NCBI GenBank assembly: GCA_963665765.1
Contig: OY762464.1
Span: 1,612,001 to 1,676,000 of the forward strand
From: Bin76 sp963665765
GTDB taxonomy: Bacteria; Actinomycetota; Acidimicrobiia; Spongiisociales; ZC4RG35
DNA length: 64,000 nucleotides
Reading direction: 5' to 3'
The notes under the pieces were generated by a model. It was not told where the DNA came from, ran no database searches, and was given only the letters and a program-made list of their open reading frames with translations. Position numbers and translations under genes: made by a program. The first letter of the stretch is position 1. Every line of letters begins with the position of its first letter. Of this stretch, positions 8,487 through 17,994 are shown piece after piece.

Positions 8487-8785
8487 ATCAGTTCGACCAT
8501 TTCGATGGAGGAGAAAGGAATGAGCAGGGGGCGAATATCCCCCAACTCCACATGGTCTTGGCCCACCGCGGAGGGAACCCCTTCACAGAGGTGCCCGCCC
8601 CTTACCCAGATTTTGACCGCCAATTCCCCATCCTCGGCATCCAACAGCCGATCCCGGAGAGTGCCCATTCGCCGGATCTGGAGAAGGGCCGCCTCATGTT
8701 CGCATTCGAGAGCCTCGTCAAACAGTTGTTTAGCCAGCTTTCCGAAGTTCGTCAGATCAGGGTGTTCAGATTCCTTGGGCGCCAT
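8483..8785 (-). CDS. Small conserved-type protein upstream of the CpaE-like gene
   Basis: A 100-residue soluble protein, not confidently recognised. The N-terminal half is an acidic amphipathic helix (LAKQLFDEALECEHEAALLQIRR, residues about 18-40, cited here only as a region). The second half is predicted to be beta-rich. Small genes of this helix-plus-barrel layout often precede CpaE-like genes in actinobacteria, from memory. A longer frame reaches 8965, but it would cross the divergent cox promoter region, so ATG 8785 is chosen. The stop overlaps the next gene by four bases, pointing to a two-gene unit. Confidence 0.6.
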   Translation of the reverse strand: MAPKESEHPDLTNFGKLAKQLFDEALECEHEAALLQIRRMGTLRDRLLDAEDGELAVKIWVRGGHLCEGVPSAVGQDHVELGDIRPLLIPFSSIEMVELI

Positions 8786-8959
8786 CGGTTCCCCCTCGCA
8801 GAATTGGTGACCTACTGACAGTCTGTTACCACCGCCCGGTCGGGTGTTTGAACCGTGGGAGTAGTTTTTTACACCTTTCGTACTTTTTTGCCTCCATGAG
8901 TTTCGATCCCGATCCAAACCTGATACCGTGAGGAGAACAATTACGGAGATAGGAGATCT
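8786..8959. promoter_or_regulatory. Divergent intergenic region upstream of coxS
   Basis: A 174-base gap between two divergent genes, noticeably more AT-rich than its surroundings (two T6 runs at about 8866-8891). It must hold promoters for both directions. No exact sigma-70 pair was convincing. A strong ribosome site (GGAGATAGGAG) precedes the coxS ATG. Confidence 0.45.
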
Positions 8960-9460
8960 ATGCACGTATCACTTACGGTCAATGGCCGGCGGGCAGTAAC
9001 CGACGTGGAACCGCGCACTCTGTTGGTGCATCTGTTGCGGGAGGATCTGGGTCTCACCGGCACTCATGTCGGTTGCGACACGTCGTATTGTGGCGCTTGT
9101 ACGGTGATTCTCGACGGACGGACCGTCAAGTCCTGCACCATGCTGGCTGTTCAGGCACAGGGGGCCGAGGTGATGACCATCGAAGGCTTGGCCGCCAACG
9201 GTGATCTCCATCCGGTTCAAGAGGGCTTTTGGGAACGGCATGGTCTCCAGTGCGGTTTCTGCACCCCCGGGATGATCATGTCGGCGGTCGGCCTGCTGTC
9301 TGAGAACGAGTCTCCCACAGAAAACGAAATCCGCCATGGTCTGGAAGGCAACCTATGCCGCTGCACCGGGTATCACAACATAGTTCGGGCGGTGGAATAC
9401 GCGGCCGCCAAGATGCGAGGCGAGGATCCACCGCCTCCTGACTGGGAGGATTCGGCATGA
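8960..9460 (+). CDS. coxS: Molybdenum hydroxylase small (2Fe-2S) subunit, form II CO dehydrogenase type
   Basis: A 166-residue iron-sulphur subunit carrying electrons from the Mo site to FAD. The plant-type ferredoxin cluster is bound by C39, C44, C47 and C59. The C-terminal helical domain binds the second cluster through C98, C101, C133 and C135 (QCGFCTPG and NLCRCTGY). The length is normal. It is the first gene of an S-L-M operon and overlaps the large-subunit gene by four bases (ATGA). It acts in the cytoplasm or at the inner membrane face. Confidence 0.93.
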   Translation: MHVSLTVNGRRAVTDVEPRTLLVHLLREDLGLTGTHVGCDTSYCGACTVILDGRTVKSCTMLAVQAQGAEVMTIEGLAANGDLHPVQEGFWERHGLQCGFCTPGMIMSAVGLLSENESPTENEIRHGLEGNLCRCTGYHNIVRAVEYAAAKMRGEDPPPPDWEDSA

Positions 9461-11850
9461 GCACCACCAGCGCTTTGGGCGGGGTGGTCAAGCGCCGCGA
9501 AGACCCTGCCCTGATCAGAGGAACCGGGCTGTATGTTGACGACCTGCAGTTGCCGGGAATGCTGCATGCCGCCTTCGTGCGCAGCCCCTATGCCCATGCC
9601 TCAATAGAGTCGATAGACACCTCCCACGCCCTGGCGATGGATGGGGTCCGGGCGGTATACACCGGGACGGACGTTGCCCATCTGGGGGATCTGGTCACCC
9701 AGGTAGCGGTTGGCAAGCTGCGGCCTCTTTTGGCGGGAACCCATGTCCACCACCTGGGCGAGGCGGTGGCGATGGTGGTGGCCGACAGCCGCTACGGCGC
9801 CCGCGACGCCGCCGACGCGGTGGATGTGGACTACGAGCCGCTCGATCCGGTGATCGACCTCAAAGCAGCCGCTTCCGATGCTGCCCTGGTTCATGAAGAT
9901 ATGGCCTCCAATGTCCTGGTGGCCTGGGAGGGAGGCCCCTGGGGCAATGAGGAAGGCATAGCTGCCACCAAAGAGACCATCGCCTCGGCCAAAGAGCGGG
10001 ACGACACGGTCACCGTATCGATGGAGATGGTGAATCAGCGACTATTGCCCATGCCGATGGAACCACGTTCGGTGGTGGCGGATTGGAATCCCGGCTATGG
10101 CCGGTTCACGGTGCACTCCTCCACTCAGATCCCACATGCCCTGGCCGGGGGGATCGCCGGAACCTTCGGTCTTTCCCTCACCGATGTTCGGTGCATAGCG
10201 CCGGAAGTGGGTGGGGGCTTCGGTTGCAAGCTGAATGTCTACAACGACGAGATCCTGGTCTGTTTCGCCTCCCAGCAGCTGGGTAGTCCGGTGAAGTTCA
10301 CCGAGACCCGGCGAGATGCGGCCGGATCCACCATCCATGGTCGCGGTTGGATAGCTACCGCCACTGTTACCGGCACCCGCGACGGAAAGGTCCTGGGATA
10401 CGAGTTGGATGGCATCGCCGACATGGGCGCTTACAGCCAGAACTTCACGGTGGCCATCCCCTTCTTGGGTCTGTTCGTAGGGGCGGGCCAGTACAGCTTC
10501 CCCACCTATTGGAGAATGGCGTGCGTACACACTCACACCATGACCACCGACGCCTATCGCGGCGCCGGTCGGCCGGAGGCCGCCTACTACCTGGAGCGAG
10601 CGCTTGACGCCTTCGCTCGGGAAATCGGCGTGGATCCGGCCGAGGTGCGAAGGAAAAACTATATCCCCGCCTCGGATTTCCCGGGGGCTGCCACTCATAT
10701 CGGGTTCCCCATGGACACCGGTGATTATGAGAACAACCTCGACGCCCTCTTGGAGACGGCCGGCTATGAAAACCTCAAGGCCGAGCGGGACCGGATGCGA
10801 GCCGAGGGACGACTGGTGGGCCTAGGCCTGGCCACCTATGTGGAAGTGTGCGGATTCGGCCCTTCCGCTTTGGTGGACCTGGGTTTCTCCTGGGCCGCAT
10901 ACAAGATCCCTTCCGGATTCAGCGGTTCGGGTTTGGTGCGGATCCAAGCCGACGGCACCGCCTCGGTGATCATCGGCACGGGCCCATCCGGGCAGGGCCA
11001 TCAGACCACTTGGGCGCAGATCGTATCTCAGCAACTCGGAATCCCGGTGGAGAACATCGCGGTGACTCACGGTGATACCGCCGAGTCGCCGCTGGGCATC
11101 GGCACCTTCGGGTCCCGTTCCGCGGCGGTGGACGGTTCCGCCACTTACGAAGCAGCCAACAAAGTGGCCGCCAAAGCCGCCAAGCTGGCCGCCCACCTGC
11201 TGGAAGCCTCCTCCGACGACATCGTGTTCGCCGACGGCGGCGCCCATGTGGCGGGCTCCCCCGACCAGCAAGCCTCCTGGTCCGACATCGCCACCCTGGC
11301 CTACCAGCCGCACCGCCTGCCGGAAGGCATGGAGGGAGGCTTGGAGGCCCATGCGGTGTTCAGTCCCGGCAATGCCACCTGGCCGTTCGGATCCCATCTG
11401 GCTTTGGTGGAAGTGGACGGTGACACCGGCGATGTGAAGTTGCTTCGCTACATCGCCATGGACGACTGCGGAAACGTGATCAACCCCATGATCGTGGACG
11501 GACAGATCCACGGTGGGCTGGCGCAGGGTATCGGCCAGGCCATGTTCGAGGACGGTGAGTACGAATCGGACGGAAACCTCCTCAAATGGTCATTGGTCGA
11601 GTATCCGCTGCCCACTTCTGCCGATCTGCCTTCCTTCGAACTGCATCGCACCGTCACTCCCACGGACGTAAATCCTCTGGGTGTGAAGGGAATCGGTGAA
11701 GCGGGTACCATCGGTTCCGCACAGACGGTGGTCAACGCGGTGGTTGACGCGCTGTCGCCCCTCGGGGTGACCCATGTGGACATGCCGTTGCGCCCCAAAC
11801 GGGTGTGGGAAGCGATCCAATCCGCCGGTACGAACGGGAGTGTGAGCTGA
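9457..11850 (+). CDS. coxL: Molybdenum hydroxylase large subunit, form II CoxL-like
   Basis: A 797-residue catalytic subunit that binds the molybdopterin cofactor. The active-site loop reads AYRGAGR (residues 366-372). This is the signature of form II (putative) CO dehydrogenases, not the AYxCSFR motif of form I enzymes proven to oxidise CO at high rate. The glycine-rich GGGFGCK loop near 253-259 and the C-terminal GVKGIGEAGTI segment (catalytic Glu region, about 745-755) are present. The substrate is therefore uncertain: CO is possible, but other hydroxylations of purines, aldehydes or aromatics fit equally well. The gene order S-L-M is itself typical of form II. Confidence 0.9.
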   Translation: MSTTSALGGVVKRREDPALIRGTGLYVDDLQLPGMLHAAFVRSPYAHASIESIDTSHALAMDGVRAVYTGTDVAHLGDLVTQVAVGKLRPLLAGTHVHHLGEAVAMVVADSRYGARDAADAVDVDYEPLDPVIDLKAAASDAALVHEDMASNVLVAWEGGPWGNEEGIAATKETIASAKERDDTVTVSMEMVNQRLLPMPMEPRSVVADWNPGYGRFTVHSSTQIPHALAGGIAGTFGLSLTDVRCIAPEVGGGFGCKLNVYNDEILVCFASQQLGSPVKFTETRRDAAGSTIHGRGWIATATVTGTRDGKVLGYELDGIADMGAYSQNFTVAIPFLGLFVGAGQYSFPTYWRMACVHTHTMTTDAYRGAGRPEAAYYLERALDAFAREIGVDPAEVRRKNYIPASDFPGAATHIGFPMDTGDYENNLDALLETAGYENLKAERDRMRAEGRLVGLGLATYVEVCGFGPSALVDLGFSWAAYKIPSGFSGSGLVRIQADGTASVIIGTGPSGQGHQTTWAQIVSQQLGIPVENIAVTHGDTAESPLGIGTFGSRSAAVDGSATYEAANKVAAKAAKLAAHLLEASSDDIVFADGGAHVAGSPDQQASWSDIATLAYQPHRLPEGMEGGLEAHAVFSPGNATWPFGSHLALVEVDGDTGDVKLLRYIAMDDCGNVINPMIVDGQIHGGLAQGIGQAMFEDGEYESDGNLLKWSLVEYPLPTSADLPSFELHRTVTPTDVNPLGVKGIGEAGTIGSAQTVVNAVVDALSPLGVTHVDMPLRPKRVWEAIQSAGTNGSVS

Positions 11851-12710
11851 TGTATCCCAGGTCATTCGAGTACGTATGTCCAGGTTCCATAGAAGAAGCC
11901 GCTTCGGTTTTGGCGTCCACCGAAGGCGCCAAGATACTGGCCGGGGGAATGAGCCTTCTTCCCCTTATGAAGCTACGGCTGTTCTCCCCGGAGATCGTGG
12001 TGGACATCGGACGTATTCCGGGGCTTTCCACCATCGAGGATCACGGTGATCACATTGGCGTCGGCGCCTTGGTGCGCCACGCCGCCACCGCCTCCGATGC
12101 GTTGATTGCCGAGCACGCCACCGCCCTGGCCACCGCGGCCTCCTGGACGGGAGACGTGCAGGTGCGCAATCAAGGCACCACCTGTGGTGCGATCGCCCAT
12201 GCCGACATTGCTGCCGACCAACCGTCGGCGGCGCTGGCGTTGGGCGCCACCATGGTGGCCACCTCAGCCAACGGCGTTCGGGAGATTGCGTCCGAAGACT
12301 TCTTCGTGGACACCCTCACCACCGCCCTGGAGCCGGGCGAGATCCTCACCGAGGTTCGTCTTCCCAAGCAGGGCGGAGGCTCCGCCTATGAGAAGCTGGG
12401 CCGCCGCGGTGGCCACACCGACTACGCGGTGGCCGGCGCCTCGGCCTGGGTGGACTACCAGGACGGGGCGGTGCGCGGCGCGCGGGTCGCTCTGACCGGA
12501 GTCGGCCCGAAGCCGACCCTGGCGGAAGGAGTGGCGGAGACCCTGATCGGCACCGACGGTTCGGACGCCGCCATCGCCGCCGCCTCCGAACGGGCTTTGG
12601 AAGGCGTGACGGTTCTGGAAGACTTGTTTGGGACTGTCGAGTACAAATCCCATCTGGCCAAGGTAATGATCCGCCGAGCCCTCCAGCAGGCCGCGGCGGC
12701 CGCCCGCTGA
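11850..12710 (+). CDS. coxM: Molybdenum hydroxylase medium (FAD) subunit
   Basis: A 286-residue FAD-binding subunit. The family motifs AKILAGGMSLLPLMKLRL (about 29-46) and NQGTTCGAIAHADIAAD (about 108-124) contact the FAD. The latter corresponds to the TxGG region but reads TTCG here. The ATG shares one base with the coxL stop (TGATG), so the three subunits are translationally coupled. A good terminator follows after 40 bases. No coxD, coxE or coxG maturation gene is in the window. Confidence 0.92.
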   Translation: MYPRSFEYVCPGSIEEAASVLASTEGAKILAGGMSLLPLMKLRLFSPEIVVDIGRIPGLSTIEDHGDHIGVGALVRHAATASDALIAEHATALATAASWTGDVQVRNQGTTCGAIAHADIAADQPSAALALGATMVATSANGVREIASEDFFVDTLTTALEPGEILTEVRLPKQGGGSAYEKLGRRGGHTDYAVAGASAWVDYQDGAVRGARVALTGVGPKPTLAEGVAETLIGTDGSDAAIAAASERALEGVTVLEDLFGTVEYKSHLAKVMIRRALQQAAAAAR

Positions 12711-12750
12711 CGGTAGGAGCACTTCGCAACCCGCAGGTTAAGTAGTTAAG

Positions 12751-12794
12751 ACTGGGGGTCGGGATGGTTGGAGTCCCGGCCCTCAGTTGTTTTT
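12751..12794 (+). terminator. Rho-independent terminator of the cox operon
   Basis: A 14-bp stem (12751-12764 with 12774-12787, two G-T pairs), a 9-base loop and a TGTTTTT tail. It sits 40 bases after coxM and is the clearest intrinsic terminator in the window. Confidence 0.85.
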
Positions 12795-12840
12795 CCAGTG
12801 AATCCTGGACGCCAAGTTTCATTCAAGTTCCAAGACCCCC

Positions 12841-12866
12841 GGATGGCGGATTTGGACGGTGGTCCC
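12841..12866. repeat. 26-bp direct repeat, left copy, bounding the restriction island
   Basis: GGATGGCGGATTTGGACGGT followed by GGTCCC is identical to 17999-18024. On the minus strand it encodes TTVQIRH, the C-terminal residues of the HATPase gene at the far side of the island. It behaves like an attachment site or a large target duplication left at a gene 3' end. Confidence 0.85.
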
Positions 12867-12924
12867 TCCACTTTGTCCGACGCGGGGTGAGGGCAGGCCC
12901 TCGAATGGGGGATGGTCTTGGTGT

Positions 12925-15900
12925 TCAGTGGAATTGGTGTTCGTCTCGGTATTGGCCGTAGCCCAGGCCTCTGACGTGGGGTTCTTCGTGGAGGAGTTTG
13001 CGCAGGTGGGCGATCTCCTGTTCCTCCCAACCGAGGGCGTCGCAAACGGCCGTGTCCCATAGTTGCCGGACCCGGGTGTCGCCGTCTCGGTACTGGGGGA
13101 CGATCATGTGTCGGGTTTGCTCCCAGCAGGCGGCCAGAATGCCTCGACTCCGCCGGTGGCTGAGGTCCGGGATGGACAGAGCATTGATAGTGGCTGGATT
13201 GTATGTGGGGAACGCCAACTTCCTGCCGGGGTTTCGCATCAGGAGGAGCCGTCCGACGGTGGAGTTGAAAAACACCGCAATGGCTTTCGCTTCCTCGGGT
13301 GTGGGTCCGGTAACCGGTGTCCATCCATAACCAACGTAGGTATCAGCGGAGGCGACCGCGGTGAGCCGACCGGTACTGGTATCCTGGCCGGCGGTGATCA
13401 GCAGATGCGCTGCTTTGCCGAGGATGGGTGGTTCACCCGGTTGCTTCCATTCCCAGTGTTCGTCAGGGAAAGCCTCTATCCGCTGCTGGCCGTCGGCGCC
13501 TTTGCTCTTGAGAATCGGAAATGATCTGGATGTCTTCCTTCTATGTCTGTGGTAGGACTGCGTTGACTGTTTGCCGGTCGCATGGGCGGACAGGCCAGCC
13601 TCCGTAATAGTGGTTAGCTGGGGATGTTGGGCGTAGCGGTGGGACGCTTCCGCCAGGTCCGGTGATCGCCAGATGGCGGCGGTCCAGTCGCCCTGTTCGA
13701 TCCGTTCTGTGGGCCACATTGAGGTTTCGCCCCACCCTTCGGAGAGAACCCCTGTCCCGGGTTGATGTTGGAGGCTTTGGAACAGTTCGACTGCTTCGGT
13801 GTCGTCTTTGGGGAACCGGTCCAGGTTGATGATCCGGGTGGGCGGGCGCGGTCCCTGATGCCGTTTGAGGATGATGACACTTTCGTTGATATTGGTTTGC
13901 TGGCTGAGGTTGATGTTGCCCGGCTGGTGGCAGGTGACGATCGTGTGCACGTGAAACCGCTTGGCCAACACCTGGCGCTTCCGCACTGCGGACGGGGCTG
14001 TGAAAGACACGGTGGGGCAGATCATTGTGAAAACCCCTGAATCCTTATCAAGACATCGGTCAGCAAGTGCTGTAAAGAGCGGTTCAAGAGCGTTCTTGTC
14101 GCAAAACCCGCCCAGGTCCGGGTCGACACCCGCTAATGCCTGTTCGAGACTGTCCACCCGGGCGCGAAGCAGCTTTTGGGTTGGGACGGGGAACTTTTCG
14201 CCCATTCTCTGTCGGTTGGTGAACGGCGGGTTCATTATCACCACCCGGGCGCCCATGGCGTCCGCGGCGGCGTCCTCCACCACCGGATCGTCGAGGCTCA
14301 ACCGCATGGCTCGCCCGGTAGCTGCCGCCTCGAATAGTTTCGTCTGAGCGAGGGGTACCACCCGGTCCTCGGCGAACAGTTCCAGTGTTCCCACCGCGGT
14401 GGGAACCAACGGGTCGTCGGTTGGCCCATAGGGCATCTGGTAGAGGCCCATACGCCGATATTTGATGTCGACGTTTCCGGCGGTGAGTTGCGTGGCGGCC
14501 AGTTGCAGGGACACCGGGTTGATGTCCATGCCCTTCAACTGCTCCTCAACCGCCACCTTCTGCAAACAAGCCACCATTGCCTGGTCGGCGCCCTGCTCTT
14601 TGGCTCGGCGTTTCATGTCGGTCAGCATGGCCGCCAGAAGCGTGCCACTGCCACACGCCAAGTCAACGGTTTTGTGTTGCCGCCACGTGTGGGGACTGGT
14701 CCAATCCAGATCGCTTCCCAAGGCGTCCAACGTCAGCCGGGCGGCGACCGTGGCGGCAGGTGGGCGGGTGAAGTAGGCCCCGTCGGATGCCTGGTTGCCC
14801 ATCACCTTGTTGAATAGCGGACCGGCGTGGTCGGCCCCCATGTCAGCGTACATGGCGGCGATACGTTCCGCTTCGGCGCTGATGTGATGCAACGCCCGTT
14901 CCAGACCGGCCAGCTTGCCCGTGTTCTTGATGGAGTAGATGGCTTCCCGGGCGGGTGTGATGACCGGCAGAAAGTCCTGGCGGGTAATCCGTTCCCAATT
15001 TTGTTCGAGGTGGGCTATGACCTTGGCGCTGGCTTTGATGTCGGCCAGGGGTTTGATGCTTCGCATCCATCCCCCTTCGACGATCCGCTGGTGCAACATG
15101 GCGGCGTTCATCAGTAGCAAAGCGGCGATGGTGCACCCGTCCGCCTGCCGGTCTCGTTTGTTGGCGGCCAGCCGATCAAGACCGAAGTGGTGGTCCAACA
15201 CTTGTTCGAGTCGGTCGCCGCGGAGGTGATGGGAAGCTTCTCGGATGCTTTCCTCCAAAATGTTAAGGTCTCGGTTTATGCGGTCGCGTCGCAACCCGGA
15301 GCGGGTTAGCAGGTTCACCCAGATGCTTTCGCCAAACGTTTCGCCGACCAGTTTCAGCATCCGCTGGGCGTGTTCCTCCTGCCTTTCCTGTTTGGTTTTG
15401 GCGGGCTTGCGTCGCTTTTTCTTGGGGGGAACGGGAAGCCCTTCGCCGTTGTTGATCATCTTTTTGGCATGCTTTTTCGACCGGTCTGCGTTTACCCGAC
15501 CACGAGGCTCTCCGGCTTTTGGTTTGTCCCGCACGACCGTGTCGGTCCGCAAATCGACGGTGCCGTCACTATTGGGCTTGGCGGTGAGGATGCGGGTAGG
15601 TTCGGTGTCAACAGTCCAATCTTGAGGTCGTACCGGGCCGATGCCATGCTGGGACAGAGGATGGTCGGACTTTGCTGCCTCTTCCACGGTGTCTTCCGCC
15701 GTGCCGGGCGGCCCGATGTGCACTCCGTTGCGGACACGCCTGGTGGAGGCCGACGCGACACCCACCAGGGTGGTTTCCCTCACTTCTACCAGTTGCGGTG
15801 GGGCGTACACACAAAGGAGATCGGCGAGGTTCTCCTCGATGCGACTGTCGTGCGCCCGCAACGCCAACAGGATCTGTCCCAGTTCCGCCCATCCTTCCTC

Positions 15901-17154
15901 GGGCTTGGAGGTGGTCAGCCACCGTTCGGGGTCGGCGTTGATGGGAATATGAATCGGGCAGATGATGTATCCGAACTGCTTCCCGGGGGCGGTGCGCATC
16001 GCCCGACCGACGGCCTGCACAACGTCTATGGGACTCTTCCGGGGTTCGAGGAACGCCACCGCCGACAGAGAAGGCGAGTCGGTGCCTTCCCCAAAAATGC
16101 CCACGTTGATGACTCCATGCGGACGGCCGGGGGAAGCGTCGGCCAGGCGACGTTTGGCATTGTCCCGCCGGGCGACGTTGTCGGTGGCGTCGAGATGCTC
16201 CAGGGTGAACCCGACCGGTGTCCCGTTGCCCATTTGTTTTCGAAGCCAGCCCCGCACCGTGTCCGTTTGAAGGTCTTTGGCCATGTTCATTGACTTCGCG
16301 ACGGTGTTCATGAACGCGATGCACGACTGCACCGAAACACCCTCGTCGTCGTTGTTGGGGCTATTTCTGGTGCCTCCACCCATCACCATGGCGAGGGCCA
16401 GTCCCCGAAGATAGTCAACGGTGGTGAGCTTCCCCCGACCCTTTGTTTCTGTTCGGCGGGCCAGCTGGTTGGCTGCCCGGTAAGTTTCGGGGTCGTTCAT
16501 TCCCAAAGCGATTATCCGATAGTCGGCCAGCCACCCGTTACGAACCGCGTCCACGTAGCTGCGCCGATACAGTTCGACACCGAACACGGTCTCGTCATCC
16601 ATCGAACGGACCACGTAGTCTCGTGCTTTCGCTCTGAGGGAACCGCGGGTGAGGTTGTAAATGCGGGGCGTGGCGGTCTGATACACCCGATAGCGGGCCG
16701 GGAAGGCGTCCTGGTTGTGACACAGAGTGAACTCTCTCAACCTGGCCTGCTCTGCCACGGGCTTTTTGCGGCGCAACGAGGCGGTGCGGTGAGCCTCGTC
16801 ACAAACCAAAACATCTATCGAACCCCTCACCGTTTGGAGCGCCTCGGCAATCCTGCCGGCGCTCTGGTAGGTGCCGAACATCACACTGATCCGATCATCA
16901 GCCGCCGCACTGATCCATTCGGCGATAGTGTCGGGATTGGTGGTTACCTGACCTTTGACCTCCGCCGCGCTGACCTGGCTGTTGTCCCGGGTCGGGTCCA
17001 AGGCCCGCTGTTGGTTTCCCTCTTGGGAGGGGTCATACCCGGCAGTCCGGTCGGAGCACACCGCCAGCGCACGGATGCCCAGGGTGGTGTGTTGAAGGAA
17101 CTCGCGGCGCAGTTGCGCGACCAAGGCGATTGACGGGCACAGGACCACCGACAC
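12925..17154 (-). pseudogene. Type ISP-like restriction-modification enzyme, C-terminal part (helicase-methyltransferase-specificity), out of frame
   Basis: This frame holds the larger 3' part of one broken gene. Counting from the GTG at 17154, it has SF2 motif II DEAH (119-122) and motif VI QAVGRAMR (380-387). A basic hinge follows (PPKKKRRKPAK, about 577-587). The N6-adenine methyltransferase part has GAYFT near 792, motif I DLACGSGT (831-838) and catalytic NPPF (975-978). About 400 further residues resemble a target-recognition region. The order nuclease-helicase-methylase-specificity in one chain matches Type ISP enzymes such as LlaGI, whose length (about 1,570) is close to the 1,650-1,672 residues obtained if the frame is joined. 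The reading frame is lost at the G10 run (17158-17167). One extra base, or two fewer, would restore it. The GTG at 17154 is unlikely to be a real start. Confidence 0.8.
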
Positions 17155-17942
17155 TCCGGGGGGGGGGCCAACCGTTCAACGATTCGCAAAGCTATGCGGG
17201 TTTTGCCGGTCCCACACGGCAAAATGATCCGACCTCGTGCCTGGCCCTTCGGCAACCCACCCGAATCGGCGTCGGCGTGTTCCCGCAAAACCGCGACCGT
17301 GCGTTCGACCGCATCCCGCTGCATGCAGTCCCGCGTTTGGCTTTCCTCTGGATCTTTGCAGTGGGAACACTGGCTGTCAGTGGCGGTCTCACCGACGACG
17401 GCCTGAGCGGTTACGTCGGCGGTCAGATTCACGACCTTGACCGGCCGGTCGTCCATGCTGATCACCGACATGGCGTTGGCGTTCAGGGGAACCGCGCCGT
17501 TGGTGACCAGCCACCGCTCGGCGAAATGGGTGCTGGCCGCAGCCGCCAGGAATTTGGATACCTCGGTTTTGCTGATTCCCGATCCCGTGCCGTCGGGTTC
17601 CAACTGGCGGGCTTTGCATTGGATCGCAATAAATTTCCCGTCGGAGTGCCGCCGGGCCACCAGGTCGATTCCGATGTCCTGCTTGGTCGTGGACGGAAAC
17701 AGAACCCGCCGTTCCGGCCACTCAGCCCATGTCCAGCACGCTTCCACATCCCAGTCGGCCAACACGGGCGCCACGATAACCGTCAACTCTTCCAGCCATT
17801 TCCCGTCGGTCTCCTGCGGCGCATGATCTGCCAAGATGATCAGGGCGTCGCGTAACACTTCACCGTTTTTCATTCGTGCGGGGACGGCTTCTGTAGTCAC
17901 GCTTGAATGGTTTGCCTCTGGGGACAGCAGGCTCTTGAGCAT
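16944..17942 (-). pseudogene. Type ISP-like enzyme, N-terminal part (Mrr-like nuclease and Walker A), truncated by the G10 frameshift
   Basis: The genuine homologous sequence is residues 1 to about 260; the last 72 residues are out of frame and overlap the other fragment. It has a PD-(D/E)xK nuclease core with D93 in DIGIDLVAR and Q108-C-K110 in FIAIQCKAR, the Mrr-like variant used by Type ISP enzymes. A CxxC pair (SQCSHCKD) follows near 192-195. The helicase P-loop is LPCGTGKT (241-248). The start could be ATG 17942 or ATG 17873 (MKNGEVLRD); neither has a strong ribosome site. In the present phase the product would be a nuclease without motor or methylase. The G+C content looks slightly lower than that of the flanking genes. 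Confidence 0.78.
17158..17167. repeat. G10 homopolymer inside the Type ISP-like gene
   Basis: Ten consecutive G on the + strand (ten C on the coding strand) directly after the Walker A region. With 8 or 11 bases the frame runs from the nuclease domain into the helicase (reading ...APPGVSVVLCPS). With 10 it goes out of frame. It is a candidate slipped-strand phase switch or a base-calling error. Confidence 0.85.
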
Positions 17943-17994
17943 AGCCCCGACTCTTAGCTCCCGCCGTTGGATCGCAGGACGCCCTGACAGGGCT

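Noticed and set aside
16944..17154. C-terminal tail of the nuclease/Walker A fragment as a genuine domain
   Set aside because: It is the out-of-frame reading of the helicase region after the G10 run.
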